A stretch of 64,000 bases of DNA, taken from contig JADJEK010000024.1 of NCBI GenBank assembly GCA_016709145.1, positions 1-64,000 on the forward strand. The letters are read 5' to 3'. Under the pieces are notes generated by a model that worked only from the letters and a program-made list of their open reading frames with translations, did no database searches and was not told where the DNA came from. The translations under genes were made by a program, and so were the position numbers. Position 1 is the stretch's first letter. Every line of letters starts with the position of its first letter. The DNA is from Planctomycetota bacterium (lineage in GTDB: Bacteria > Planctomycetota > B15-G4 > JADJEK01). Shown in pieces: positions 47,469 through 55,805 of this stretch.

Positions 47469-50400
47469 ATGGAGCGCATCGGGCCCGTGACTTCCTCGAC
47501 CAAGACGCCAGAACCGACGCTGCCTGCCGCCTTGGTCGGCAAGTTCGCGATCGTGCGCGTCCTGCGAACCGACGCCCAGCTCCAGGTCTATTGCGCAAAA
47601 GCACTTAGAGATCCAGACGCGCCGCCGGTCACGGTCAAAGTGCTGCTTGGCGACGGTACGGCGGCAGCCGCTCTCGCGACCGAGTTCGCGCTGCTGTCGG
47701 GCATCTCCCATCCGAACCTCACGCGGATCCTCGACTATGGACGCGACGGTTCGACGTGCTGGCTGGTCCGCGAGTTCGTCGAAGGCGACACGCTGGCCGA
47801 GGCCGGGCCGACGCTGCCGGCGCAGCAGCGTCGACCTGTCCTGATCGATCTGCTGTGCGGGCTGTCCTACCTTCATGCCCTCGGGTTGATGCACCTCGAC
47901 CTCAAGCCCGAGAACGTCCTGCTGCGACGCGGCCCGACGCGCGTCGAAGCCGTGCTGACCGACTTCGGCTTCGCGGCCGCCGTCGGCACGTCGCGCGACG
48001 CACCGACGCGCGGGACGCCGCCGTTCATCGCGCCGGAAGTCCTGCTCGGCCTCGAGCGCGATCCGCGCGCGGATCTGTTCTCGTTGGGTGTGACGTGGCT
48101 CGCGGCGGGGCCGAATGCTCCCGACCTCGCGCCGGCGCGCGTCTACGAGCGCTTCCCGGCGGTCGGGTTCGTCGAAGCGCTCGCGCTCGACCTCGCGGCG
48201 ATCGACCCCGAGTTCGCGGCGCTGCTCGAACGCCTGCTCGCGCTCGATCCACGCGATCGGCCGGAAAGTGCGGCCGGACTGCTCGCGGAACTCCACGACG
48301 TGGAGCTCGACGCACGTGCGCTCGCTCCGTTGCTGCGACCGCAACCGCCGTGCGCGCGCGGAGTCGCGCTGGAGCCGGCGTGCGAGGCCGCGCGCGGCGA
48401 GTCGCCGGGCGCCGTGCTGTGGTGCGTCGTGGCCGCGGATGCCGACGCGCGCGCCGCGGAGGAACGCTTGCGCTTCAACGCCGCGCGCGCGGGAGTCGCT
48501 TGCGTCGCGTTCAGTGCGCGCGACCTCGAGGCCGACGACGTCGCCGCGCCCGGTACGACGCCCGCGCGCGCGGGCCGACTCGTGGCGCTGGCGCGCGAGC
48601 GCATCGCGCAAGCCCGCGGCGGCGCGGTGCTCACTCGCATCGAGAGTGGAGACATCGTCGACGGCGAAGCGATCGCGGCCGTCCTCACGTTGGCGCGCCT
48701 CGTCGCCGCGAATCGGCAGTGCGCACTGATCGTGCTCGGCGCGCCTTGGCCGGCAGAAGGCAAGAACGACGCGGCTCTGCGCGAGCTCTTTCGCGATCCG
48801 CGCGTGCTCGAAGCGCTCGATCCACCCGCGCTCGCCGCTCACTTCGCTCGGCTCGAAGGGGTCACGCTGGCAGGCGCCGCGCACGATCGCCTGCTGCGCG
48901 TCGCGACCGCGATCACGGCCGTCGGCGGCTGCGATGCGGATCAAATCGACGCGGTGCTGCGCGCCGCGCTCGAGTCCGGAGCGATCCACGCGGCCGCGGG
49001 CCGCTTCGATTTCTCGGCGCTCGCCCTCGAGGCACTGCGCGCTCCCGATGCGAGCGCACGCGTCGTCGACCTCGATGACGCGGCGTGCGCGGTGCTCGCC
49101 CTCGCGCATTTGTGCGGCGGAGCGCTCACGCCCGGAGCGGGCACGGCGGTCCTCGATGCGGCAGAGCGCGCCGCGCTGCCCGAACTCGCCAAGCGACGGT
49201 TGTTGCGTTGGCAGGTCGATGGAGCGCTCGCGCTGGCGGCGCCCGCGATCGGCGTCGCCGCGCTCGCGGGACTCGATGCGCCGCGGCTCGCGGCTCGGCT
49301 GCTCGATGCGAAGGAGCTTGCGCTCGACGTTTGGACGAGGTTGCGCTGCCTTGCGTTGGCCGGTCGCGAACAGGAACTGGCGCGGTTCCTGACGGAGCAG
49401 GCCGCCGTGGCTCGTGCCACACCCGCGAGTGTCGTGCTCGCCGCGTGCGCACAAGCAAGTCTGCACGTGAAGGATGCCGGGGCCCGCGAAGCGATGGCCG
49501 AATGGGAGGCCGCGGCCGCCGTGCGCATGGGCGCGCTCGAACGCGCGTACGACCGACTCACCGAACTGACCGAACTGCCCGCTCCCGCGCTGGTCGCGAT
49601 CGATCGTTGGCGCCGCCTCGGCGGCGTCGAGATCCTGCGCGGCAGGGCCGCCGAGGCCGAACAGCGTTTCGAGCGCGCGATCGAGTTGGCGAAGAAGCCG
49701 GGTGCGAAGCTCGACGTCGACGCGCGCGCGGAGCTCGAGCGCTCGCACGCGTTCGCGCGCTTCTTGCGCGGCGACGTCGGCGGCGCGCACCGCCTGCTCG
49801 AGACCACGCTGCGCGAACGCCGCGGATTGCGGCCGGCCACGCGTGCGCGCGTGCTGACCCTGCTCGGATCCTTGGCGCTGCGCGCAGGGCGCTCGGGCCG
49901 TGCGCGCGAAGCGCTGGACGAGGCGCTCGCATTGGCGACGAGCGTGGGGGACGACGAACTCGTCGCGACCGCGCAGACGAATCGCGCCACGCTGTTCTTG
50001 CGCGAAGGCCGCTTGACCGACGCCGAGCACGCGCTGCTTGCGGCGCGACCCTTACGCGCGCGGCTCGGCCACGCGTGGGAAGAGGCTGCGCTCGCGAACA
50101 ACCTCGGACTCGTGCTGCGCGATCTGGGGCGGCTCGACGACGCGCGCGCGGCGCTCGAGGAAGCGGCCCGGTTGCGGCGCACGATGGGCGACGTCGCCGG
50201 CGAGGCCGGCACGCTCGCGAACCTCGGCGCCGTGCTCGAACTCGCGGGTTCGTGCCACGAAGCGCTGGTCGCGCTCGAGCGCGCCGAGCCGATCTTCGAG
50301 CGCTTGCAGCAGCCTGCCGAGGCCGCACTGTGCCGCATCCGGCGCGCGTCGACGTGGCTGCACCTCGGCGACGGTATGCGCGCGGGCGCGCTGCTCGACA

Positions 50401-52565
50401 CGCTCGACGTGAGCGCGGCACCTCCGCGCACGCGCGCCGAGGCGGCGCTCGTCCGGGCCGAACTTGCTCTGCTGCGCGGCGACGACGAGCTCGCGGGCCA
50501 CGAGGTCGGCGCGGCCGAGCGCGAGTTCGAAGCCGCCGCCGACGTCATCGGAACGTTGCGCGCGAAGCTCGTGCGCGCGCGGCTGTTGCGCCAAGCCGGC
50601 GACCCCGCGGGCGCGCGCAAATCGTTGCGGCGCCTCGGCGAGTTCGTCCCGCGCCTCGCGCCCGCGGTCGCCATCGAGGAAGCGCGCGCGACGCTGGCCC
50701 AGGATGCGCTCGAGGAGGCCGCCGGCCTGCTGTTCGACGCGCGCGACGAGGCGCGCCGCATGGGGCTCGTGCGCGAGCGGGCGATCGCGATCGCGGAGCT
50801 CGCGTCGGCGTTGCGGGTGGTCTCGCCGTCGCGCGCCGGCGTCGTCGCCGCCGAGCTGCGGCCCGCGCTGCGCTCGATCTTGCTCCCCGACGCGGTGGCC
50901 GACCGCCCGGCGCAGGACGTCTGGCGCGAACTGCTCGGCAAGCCGCTTGCGAACGTCCTCGACATGGACCAGGAACCGACTGCCGAACATCCGCTCACCG
51001 CGGGCCGCGTGACGACCGAAGGCATTCCCGACGAAGTGTTTCGGACGTTCGTCGCGATCAACCGCTCGGTGCTGCGCGAGACCGACCGCGACCGCCTGCT
51101 GGAGCGCTTGGTCGAATACGCGGTGGCGCTGACCGGCGCGCGCCGGGGCTACCTCGTGATGCTGCGCGCGGGGCACGTCGCGTTCGAGTCGCGAGCCGGC
51201 GACGTCGGCGCGGGTGCGGACGAGGTCAGCCGTTCGATCGTGCTCGATGCGATCAAGCAACGCCGCCCGCTCGTGACCGCGAACGCGCGCGCCGACCAGC
51301 GTCTGCAAGGCCGGCGCTCGATCGAGGACTTCGATCTGCGCTCGGTGCTGTGCGTGCCGTTCCAGACCGAGGCTGGGATCGAAGGCGCGATCTACGTCGA
51401 CAACCCGGTCCGCGAGGGCATGTTCTCGACGCGCTCGATCGACCTGCTCGAGGCGCTGGCGGGCCAGGCCGCGATCGCGATCGGCAACCTCGAACACCGC
51501 GCACAAGTCGAGTCGCTGAACACCGACCTCGAGAAGCGCGTGCGCTTGCGCGAACAGGAGTTGCGTGAAGCACGGCGCGCGCTCGACGGCAAGCCGACCG
51601 TGGAGTCGGGCATGGTCGCCGAGAGCGACGCGATGCGGCAGTTGCTGCGTCTCGCCGATCGCGTGGCCGCGAGCGATCTGCCGATCCTGATCCGCGGCGA
51701 CAGCGGCACCGGCAAGGAGGTCCTGGCGCGCCGCATCCACGCGTCGAGTCCGCGCGCGAGCAAAGCGTTCGTCGCGGAGAACTGCTCCGCAGTGCCCGAA
51801 ACGCTGCTCGAGAGCGAGTTCTTCGGCTACGCGAAGGGCGCGTTCACCGGAGCCGACCACGATCACGACGGCCTGTTCGTCCAGGCCGATGGCGGCACGT
51901 TGTTCCTCGACGAGATCGGCGACATGCCGGCGTCGCTGCAAGCGAAGCTCCTGCGTGCGCTCCAAGAGAAGGCCGTGCGCCCGCTCGGCTCGACGCGCTC
52001 ACGCCCCGTCGACGTGCGCCTGGTCTGCGCGACGCACCGCAACCTCGAAGAGATGGTGAAGTCCGCGGCGTTCCGCGAGGACCTCTACTACCGCATCCGC
52101 GGCGCGACGCTGACCCTGGTGCCGCTGCGCGAACGCAACGAGGACGTGGCGCCGCTCGCGCGCATCTTCCTCGACCGCCTGAACGCGCGCTACTCGACCA
52201 AGCGCACGCTGACACCGCCGCTGTTGCGTCGTCTCGTGCAACACGATTGGCCCGGCAACGTGCGCGAACTCGAGAGCGAGATCGCGCGCCTGTACCACCT
52301 CGCGAACGGCGACGTCATCGACGAGGCCGACCTCGACTTGAAGCCGCGGACTCCGGCCGATCTCGAGGGCAAGGCCGTGGTCCGCGTGAAGCCGATCGAC
52401 GAGATCGAGAAGGAAGCGATCGAGCTGGCGCTGAAGGACTGTGGCGGCAACCGCGAAGAGGCCGCGCGCCGGCTGCACATCTCGCGCGCGGCGTTCTACG
52501 TGAAGCTGAAGAAGTACGACCTCGCCCAAAGCTCGCCGTCGTCGCGTCAGCGCAAACCGTCCTGA
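47469..52565 (+). CDS. Pseudokinase-like Ser/Thr kinase + TPR + GAF + sigma54-dependent AAA+ + Fis HTH regulator
   Basis: 1,698 residues in one frame. The kinase domain (1-290) has VTVK with K57, E72 and DFG (165-167), but lacks a glycine-rich loop, and the catalytic loop reads HLDLKPEN rather than HRDLKPEN. A long helical middle (300-1080) contains TPR-like repeats (ALANNLGLVLRDLGRLDDAR, LANLGAVLELAGSCHEALVA). A GAF domain (about 1190-1345) and a coiled coil follow. The AAA+ domain has Walker A GDSGTGKE (near 1407) and GAFTGA (near 1457), the sigma54-contact loop, then the LFLDEIGDMP Walker B. A Fis-type helix-turn-helix (GGNREEAARRLHISRAAFYV) ends the protein. It should activate sigma54 promoters in response to a signal sensed upstream; the start is not certain. 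Confidence 0.85.
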   Translation: MERIGPVTSSTKTPEPTLPAALVGKFAIVRVLRTDAQLQVYCAKALRDPDAPPVTVKVLLGDGTAAAALATEFALLSGISHPNLTRILDYGRDGSTCWLVREFVEGDTLAEAGPTLPAQQRRPVLIDLLCGLSYLHALGLMHLDLKPENVLLRRGPTRVEAVLTDFGFAAAVGTSRDAPTRGTPPFIAPEVLLGLERDPRADLFSLGVTWLAAGPNAPDLAPARVYERFPAVGFVEALALDLAAIDPEFAALLERLLALDPRDRPESAAGLLAELHDVELDARALAPLLRPQPPCARGVALEPACEAARGESPGAVLWCVVAADADARAAEERLRFNAARAGVACVAFSARDLEADDVAAPGTTPARAGRLVALARERIAQARGGAVLTRIESGDIVDGEAIAAVLTLARLVAANRQCALIVLGAPWPAEGKNDAALRELFRDPRVLEALDPPALAAHFARLEGVTLAGAAHDRLLRVATAITAVGGCDADQIDAVLRAALESGAIHAAAGRFDFSALALEALRAPDASARVVDLDDAACAVLALAHLCGGALTPGAGTAVLDAAERAALPELAKRRLLRWQVDGALALAAPAIGVAALAGLDAPRLAARLLDAKELALDVWTRLRCLALAGREQELARFLTEQAAVARATPASVVLAACAQASLHVKDAGAREAMAEWEAAAAVRMGALERAYDRLTELTELPAPALVAIDRWRRLGGVEILRGRAAEAEQRFERAIELAKKPGAKLDVDARAELERSHAFARFLRGDVGGAHRLLETTLRERRGLRPATRARVLTLLGSLALRAGRSGRAREALDEALALATSVGDDELVATAQTNRATLFLREGRLTDAEHALLAARPLRARLGHAWEEAALANNLGLVLRDLGRLDDARAALEEAARLRRTMGDVAGEAGTLANLGAVLELAGSCHEALVALERAEPIFERLQQPAEAALCRIRRASTWLHLGDGMRAGALLDTLDVSAAPPRTRAEAALVRAELALLRGDDELAGHEVGAAEREFEAAADVIGTLRAKLVRARLLRQAGDPAGARKSLRRLGEFVPRLAPAVAIEEARATLAQDALEEAAGLLFDARDEARRMGLVRERAIAIAELASALRVVSPSRAGVVAAELRPALRSILLPDAVADRPAQDVWRELLGKPLANVLDMDQEPTAEHPLTAGRVTTEGIPDEVFRTFVAINRSVLRETDRDRLLERLVEYAVALTGARRGYLVMLRAGHVAFESRAGDVGAGADEVSRSIVLDAIKQRRPLVTANARADQRLQGRRSIEDFDLRSVLCVPFQTEAGIEGAIYVDNPVREGMFSTRSIDLLEALAGQAAIAIGNLEHRAQVESLNTDLEKRVRLREQELREARRALDGKPTVESGMVAESDAMRQLLRLADRVAASDLPILIRGDSGTGKEVLARRIHASSPRASKAFVAENCSAVPETLLESEFFGYAKGAFTGADHDHDGLFVQADGGTLFLDEIGDMPASLQAKLLRALQEKAVRPLGSTRSRPVDVRLVCATHRNLEEMVKSAAFREDLYYRIRGATLTLVPLRERNEDVAPLARIFLDRLNARYSTKRTLTPPLLRRLVQHDWPGNVRELESEIARLYHLANGDVIDEADLDLKPRTPADLEGKAVVRVKPIDEIEKEAIELALKDCGGNREEAARRLHISRAAFYVKLKKYDLAQSSPSSRQRKPS

Positions 52566-52882
52566 TCCAAGACCCCGAGTGTCTTGATCGCGGATCGGAA
52601 GTACCGCCGCCACAGCCAGTTTCGTCGAACCGAACTTTCCTCGAGCGTCGTCCGTGGGCGCTCTTTCGGACGCGGCTCCGTGCCGGTGTCGAACTCGTAA
52701 TCCGATTCCAGTCAACACGTTCCGCAGTTCGTGTTTTCCTGACGGTCGACGCGGCGCGGGTGCGCATGAAGGGCCGCGTCGAGTCGAATTCAGTTCGATC
52801 CAGCGAACCCGATTGCGTCGAACGAGCTGTCCGAATCCACGAATCAGCAGTACGGCACGAATCCTGCGGTAAACCTCGAGCC
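52566..52882. other. Intergenic region of 317 bases
   Basis: No coding frame or hairpin worth noting. It probably holds the promoter of the secreted propeller gene, whose signal peptide begins at 52883. Less GC-rich than the surrounding genes. Confidence 0.4.
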
Positions 52883-54700
52883 ATGACCAAGAACACGATC
52901 ACCCTCGCCACCTTGTTGGCTCTTGCGCCGCTCGCCGCGGCGCAGCTCGGGCCCGGTCAAGTTCCGGGTCAAGGGCGGCCGGAAACAGCGGTCATCGCGA
53001 CCGGAGCGTCGACGACGCAGGTGTCGGTCGGCACCGTGATCCTCGGCACGAAGAACCCGACACCGATGCCGGTGCTGAGCGGCTTGACCCTGCTGCCGAT
53101 GCAGCTCGCGCAGCGCTCGACGCTCGATCGGTTCGGGCCCGGCTTCGCGCGAGTCGTCGACGTCGGCGCCGGGATCACCGCCCTCGAGTTGCCGGGACCG
53201 AACGCGGTCCGCGTGTTCCACTACCGCCGCACCGGTACGCCGACCTACGGCTTCTTCTCGATCCGCGGGTCGGGTGACGTGCGCGTGCTCGTCGAAGCCA
53301 CAGGTGTCGGTCCGGGATCGGCGCTCGATCCGTTCGATTCGATCGTGGCGTCGGCGCGCGACGGCAAGACCGTCGCGATCGCCGCTCGCAAGTACAACCA
53401 AGGTGTCGACGGGCTCGGCGACTGCTGGCTCGCGCGAGCCGACGGCCCGCTGTTCCCCGGTGGTGTGGCAGCGCTCGAGATCACCGGATCCCTCGACGTC
53501 GACGTCGCGCCGCATTCGCTGACGTTCAAAGGCACGTGGTTGTACGCGAGCCTCGGCGACGCGCTCGCGAGAGCACCGGCCGACGGCAGCGGCGCGTTCG
53601 CGACGGTCGCGATCCCGCCGTCGGGGACGACGGCGACTCCGGAACTCGTCGACGAGTTCACCGTGTCGGGCGATGGTTCGACGCTGGCGTTCCTCGCGGG
53701 GGACGACGAGCAGAACGTCGACCTCTACGTCGTCGACGACAATGGCGCGGTCACGAACATCACGAACGCGCCTGCGGCGATCCAGCCGCCGAACTACTTG
53801 CCCGAGGAGATCGGCGGTCCGCTCCTCGCGCTTTCCGAGGACGGCGCGTTGATCGCGCTCGATCGAGAGCTCGCGGGCGGGCACGAGTTCTACGTGCGCG
53901 CGACGCAAACGGGCGCCACGGAGATCCACGTCACCAGCGACGCGAACTTCGAGCACTCGATCGACACGGTCAGTGGCGTGTTGTTCGGTACGTCACGCGC
54001 GCGCTTCTTCGCGCGCGCCGGCAACGTCGCGGCGGACCTCTATCAAGTCGATCTCGCGGGACCGACGCCGAAGTTGACCAACGTGTCGCAGACGTCGGGC
54101 GTTTCGGTGCCGTTCTTCCCGAACGCGGGCCAGATCAACGCGACGTCGACGTGGGCGCTCGGCACCGAGCAGATGTTCGTGAACGACCAAGTCGCCACGG
54201 GCGGCGCGCTCGATCTGTGGCGTGTCGACGGGGCGGGAGCGGCGAGCGTCGTCGCGACCGGACTCGTCGGCAAGCCGTCGATCCAAGCGCCTGCGGGCGT
54301 TCGCACGCATTTCCTCGTGCGCGCGAGTTCGCCGACGCAGACCTCGCTGTGGTTCTCGATGCCGACGCCGGGTGTGTTCGCGCCGGTGCTGACGCTGCCG
54401 AGTTCGATGCCGCTGGCGTCGGTCACGGTGAATCGCGCTGGAACGCGCATCGGCGTCGCCGCGGAGTTCCCGGCCGGCGTGTGTTGGGTCGCCTTGGTGC
54501 ATCCGCTGACGCAGCAAACGACGGTCGTCGCGGGCGCGCCGATCGCGGGCGCGCACGATCTGACGTTTTCAACGCACGGGCGTCTGCTGTTCACGGCGAC
54601 TGGCACCGGCGGCGCCGAGCAGCTAGTGAGCGCCGATGCGATGACAGGAACGACGACGAACGTGGGGGCACCAGCAGCATTCGCGCTCTGGCTGCGATGA
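52883..54700 (+). CDS. Secreted TolB-like beta-propeller protein
   Basis: 605 residues from ATG 52883. Signal peptide MTKNTITLATLLALAPLAAA, then QLGPGQ. Repeated blades include DSIVASARDGKTVAIAARKY, EFTVSGDGSTLAFLAGDDEQ, LYVVDDNGAVTNITNAPAAI, LALSEDGALIALDRELAGGH and ASVTVNRAGTRIGVAAEFP, the DGxxxAF/DGxxIAL pattern of TolB/WD40-like propellers (PD40). It lacks enzyme motifs. Such exported propellers in this group usually bind partners or carbohydrate; the exact role is unknown. It lies on the forward strand between the giant regulator and the SGNH lipoprotein gene. Confidence 0.7.
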   Translation: MTKNTITLATLLALAPLAAAQLGPGQVPGQGRPETAVIATGASTTQVSVGTVILGTKNPTPMPVLSGLTLLPMQLAQRSTLDRFGPGFARVVDVGAGITALELPGPNAVRVFHYRRTGTPTYGFFSIRGSGDVRVLVEATGVGPGSALDPFDSIVASARDGKTVAIAARKYNQGVDGLGDCWLARADGPLFPGGVAALEITGSLDVDVAPHSLTFKGTWLYASLGDALARAPADGSGAFATVAIPPSGTTATPELVDEFTVSGDGSTLAFLAGDDEQNVDLYVVDDNGAVTNITNAPAAIQPPNYLPEEIGGPLLALSEDGALIALDRELAGGHEFYVRATQTGATEIHVTSDANFEHSIDTVSGVLFGTSRARFFARAGNVAADLYQVDLAGPTPKLTNVSQTSGVSVPFFPNAGQINATSTWALGTEQMFVNDQVATGGALDLWRVDGAGAASVVATGLVGKPSIQAPAGVRTHFLVRASSPTQTSLWFSMPTPGVFAPVLTLPSSMPLASVTVNRAGTRIGVAAEFPAGVCWVALVHPLTQQTTVVAGAPIAGAHDLTFSTHGRLLFTATGTGGAEQLVSADAMTGTTTNVGAPAAFALWLR

Positions 54701-54886
54701 AACGGTGAAACAAAGTGGGTCGCGGAATCGTGGCAGCAGCAAATCCACGACCCGCGGCACACGACCCTGACAACGACCGTTGATGCCCGATTGAACGGCG
54801 TGCGGAACGCCCCCCCCAAAGTCCGCACGTCGAGTTCACGGACCTCGGTCCGTTGGTCGTGGGGGCTCTCCCTCACGAGATTCCTC

Positions 54887-54924
54887 GGTGCCCGGGACCA
54901 TTCCCCCCAATGGTCTCGGGCACC
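54887..54924. terminator. Hairpin, 16-bp stem with one mismatch
   Basis: GGTGCCCGGGACCATT pairs with AATGGTCTCGGGCACC around a CCCCCC loop, followed by ACCTTTTTCG with a T-run. On the forward strand it looks like an intrinsic terminator, placed 186 bases after the propeller gene. Confidence 0.6.
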
Positions 54925-54963
54925 ACCTTTTTCGGGTCGGGACGTGGCCCCTTGCTATCGTCC

Positions 54964-55012
54964 GCGCTCCTTCGAACCCGGAGCGCGACCGCGCTCCTGC
55001 GAACCCGGAGCG
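54964..55012 (+). repeat. Two 22-base direct repeats before the SGNH gene
   Basis: Units at 54964-54985 and 54991-55012 differ at one base (GCGCTCCTTCGAACCC versus GCGCTCCTGCGAACCC, each ending GGAGCG). Each unit is itself a small hairpin (CGCTCC..GGAGCG). The second ends 4 bases before the ATG at 55017 and its GGAG can serve as ribosome-binding site, so folding could limit translation. Confidence 0.6.
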
Positions 55013-55016
55013 TCCC

Positions 55017-55748
55017 ATGCGAAGCCTCGTCCTCGCGTCGTTGTGCGTGCTCGTTGCTTGCAGCCGTTCGGAACTCGACCGCCGCGTGATCCCTCAACAC
55101 GAGGCCTCGACGCCCGCGCCGACGCCCAACTACCCCGAACGACGTACCGAGCTGAAGGCGCGCGGCGAGGCCGCCACGGGACAAGAGCGCCTGCTGTTCG
55201 TCGGCGACTCGATCACGCAGGGTTGGGAAGGCGAGGGCGCCGAGGCCTGGGCGCAGCGCTACGCGTCGTTCCACGCGATGAACATGGGCGTCGGCGGCGA
55301 TCGCACGCAGGACGTGCTCGCGCGGCTCGAAGAGGGGCAGTTCGCGAAGCTGAAGCCCGAACTGATCGTGCTGATGATCGGCACGAACAACACCGGCCGG
55401 AACAAAGAAGCTCCGGCGAAGATCGCCGACGGCGTCGCGGCGATCCTGAAGCAGTTCCGCGCGCGCATGCCCGACGCGAAGATCCTGCTGCTCGCGATCT
55501 TCCCGCGCGGCAAGGCGCCGGCCGACGAACTGCGCATGAACAACGTCGCCGTGAACGAGCTGATTGCTCGACTCGCCGACGGCGACGACGTCCGCTACCT
55601 CGACATCGGCAAGTCGTTCCTCGACGCCGACGGCACGTTGCCCGAAGCGGTCATGCCGGATCTCCTGCACCTGTCGCAAGACGGCTATCGGCGCTGGGCG
55701 GATGCGATCCAGCCGGTGGTCGACGAGGTCCTCGGCGCGAAGAAGTAA
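55017..55748 (+). CDS. SGNH/GDSL-type hydrolase, lipoprotein
   Basis: 243 residues from ATG 55017. The signal peptide MRSLVLASLCVLVACS has a lipobox (LVAC), so the protein is probably a lipoprotein. The catalytic blocks are clear: block I FVGDSITQGWEG (nucleophile Ser in GDS, about residue 65), block II NMGVGGDRT, block III GTNNTG, and block V DLLHLS with the catalytic Asp and His (about 214-219). This order fits SGNH hydrolases related to the platelet-activating-factor acetylhydrolase subunits and to carbohydrate esterases. It would deacetylate or deacylate an ester substrate outside the cytoplasm. Confidence 0.85.
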   Translation: MRSLVLASLCVLVACSRSELDRRVIPQHEASTPAPTPNYPERRTELKARGEAATGQERLLFVGDSITQGWEGEGAEAWAQRYASFHAMNMGVGGDRTQDVLARLEEGQFAKLKPELIVLMIGTNNTGRNKEAPAKIADGVAAILKQFRARMPDAKILLLAIFPRGKAPADELRMNNVAVNELIARLADGDDVRYLDIGKSFLDADGTLPEAVMPDLLHLSQDGYRRWADAIQPVVDEVLGAKK

Positions 55749-55805
55749 TCCCGTCCGCACGAATTCCGGTCACACTCGCGCGCGTTCCCGGAAGAACGCG
55801 TCGCC

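Larger units (their letters stand above)
54701..55016. other. Intergenic region of 316 bases with a hairpin and a tandem repeat
   Basis: Contains a 16-base inverted repeat (arms 54887-54902 and 54909-54924, GGTGCCCG..., one mismatch, C-rich loop) and, just before the next gene, a 22-base unit repeated at 54964-54985 and 54991-55012. No gene was found. Confidence 0.5.

Noticed and set aside
45963..50030. Open frame of 1,355 codons on the reverse strand reaching beyond the secreted protein
   Set aside because: Only the part from ATG 47207 has a signal peptide and domains; the rest is opposite the giant regulator gene and lacks motifs.
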